Origin: an uncultured Prevotellaceae bacterium | GTDB taxonomy: Bacteria > Bacteroidota > Bacteroidia > Bacteroidales > Bacteroidaceae | Length of the DNA stretch: 64,000 nt | NCBI GenBank assembly: GCA_900318915.1 | Contig: ONMI01000014.1 | Span: 52,856-116,855 of the forward strand | Direction: 5' to 3' | In this document: piece by piece, positions 63,639-64,000 of the stretch | Layout of the letters: every line of letters begins with the position of its first letter | How positions within the stretch are numbered: the first letter of the stretch is position 1 | The notes under the pieces: model-generated | Database searches by the model: none | What the model was told of the DNA's origin: nothing | Seen by the model: the letters and a program-made list of their open reading frames with translations, nothing else | Program-made: the position numbers and the translations under genes

Positions 63639-64000
63639 CTATGAAATCTCAATGGCCTTAGCCTCTTTCTTCTCTTCTTTCTTCTCCATCTTCGGCAGAA
63701 CAACCGTCAGGATACCGTTGTCCACCTTGGCAGAGATTTTATCCTTCTCCACATCCTCAGGCAGCGTATAGTTCTGCTCGTAGTTGGAATAGGAGAACTC
63801 ACGGCGCAGATAGTGGTTTTTCTTGTCACCCTCCTTGTGCTCCATCTTGTTCTCGATGGCGATGCGGAGGTTGCCTTCCTCATCGATGCTCACACGGCAG
63901 GACTCCTTCTTAATGCCCGGAGCGGCCAACTCCATGGTGTAGGCCTTCTCATCCTCCTTCACATTGACTGCCGGTGCTGTTGTATTGGCGCGAGGCATGA
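63639..64000 (-). CDS. Hsp20/alpha-crystallin small heat-shock protein, N-terminus outside the window
   Basis: About 119 residues are visible: the alpha-crystallin domain (APAVNVKEDEKAYTMELAAP, FSYSNYEQNYTLPEDVEKDK, DNGILTVVLPK) and a Lys/Glu-rich tail. Small heat-shock proteins of this family hold unfolded proteins for refolding. The Met near 63998 is probably internal, because Bacteroidota Hsp20 proteins have 20-30 further residues before this segment. The domain is complete and the call is sure. Confidence 0.9.
   Translation of the reverse strand, partial: MPRANTTAPAVNVKEDEKAYTMELAAPGIKKESCRVSIDEEGNLRIAIENKMEHKEGDKKNHYLRREFSYSNYEQNYTLPEDVEKDKISAKVDNGILTVVLPKMEKKEEKKEAKAIEIS

Noticed and set aside
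1-64000. CRISPR array, integrase, prophage or restriction system
   Set aside because: No regularly spaced repeats, no recombinase or phage structural genes and no defence genes were seen; the only mobile-element trace is the IS1595-like remnant.

Overview
The window comes from a Bacteroidota genome, most likely Bacteroidales and probably Prevotellaceae. The evidence is the promoter grammar (TTTG, 19-20 nt, TAnnTTTG, found upstream of many genes here), type IX secretion (T9SS) cargo with C-terminal sorting domains, a T9SS Plug protein, a complete Bat (aerotolerance) operon, type III glutamine synthetase, DapL-type lysine synthesis, and a SusC/SusD remnant. Most of the window is GC-rich. About 60.3-63.5 kb is visibly more AT-rich and mosaic.

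Layout. 0-1.3 kb (-): end of an operon with an opine-dehydrogenase-like enzyme and a CapA-family protein. 1.7-14.2 kb (+): a secreted small protein, then four large secreted proteins (choice-of-anchor, Hydin-like and Omp28-like modules) and a 59-residue peptide. 14.3-15.0 kb (+): an SDR oxidoreductase. 15.1-22.4 kb (-): a tight eight-gene operon running DMP19, smpB, metH, HAD hydrolase, secreted protein, map, tsaD, cinA. Its promoter lies inside a short tandem repeat. 22.7-39.5 kb is a nitrogen/glutamine hub made of two divergent operons: pyrG-purF-carA/carB on the minus strand, and gltB-gltD-dapF-dapL-glnN on the plus strand. Almost every enzyme there makes glutamine or glutamate or spends it. 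The carA/carB gene is a fusion that stops after the first half of CarB.

39.5-44.1 kb (-): a regulatory-domain secreted protein, a candidate noncoding RNA, and another large secreted protein. 44.3-46.6 kb: a cupin gene divergent from an HxlR regulator with clear operators, followed by the T9SS Plug gene. 46.8-58.2 kb (+): the Bat operon (moxR, DUF58, a membrane protein, batA, a batB-batC fusion, a batD-batE fusion), then PAP2 phosphatase, a QueA-family enzyme and an Smr-domain protein.

58.3-64.0 kb: a secreted hypothetical protein, two tRNA genes (Ser-GCT, Glu-CTC), then a gene graveyard. The graveyard holds a frameshifted glucosaminidase tail, a small AT-rich membrane-protein gene, an IS1595-like transposase remnant, an orphan fragment, and the last fifth of a susC joined to an intact susD. 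The window ends in an Hsp20 gene.

The items most worth a second look are the half-CarB fusion, the paired Bat fusions, the candidate RNA at about 40.7-41.0 kb, the operators and near-leaderless start at the HxlR/cupin locus, and the promoter-bearing repeat upstream of the DMP19-smpB-metH operon.
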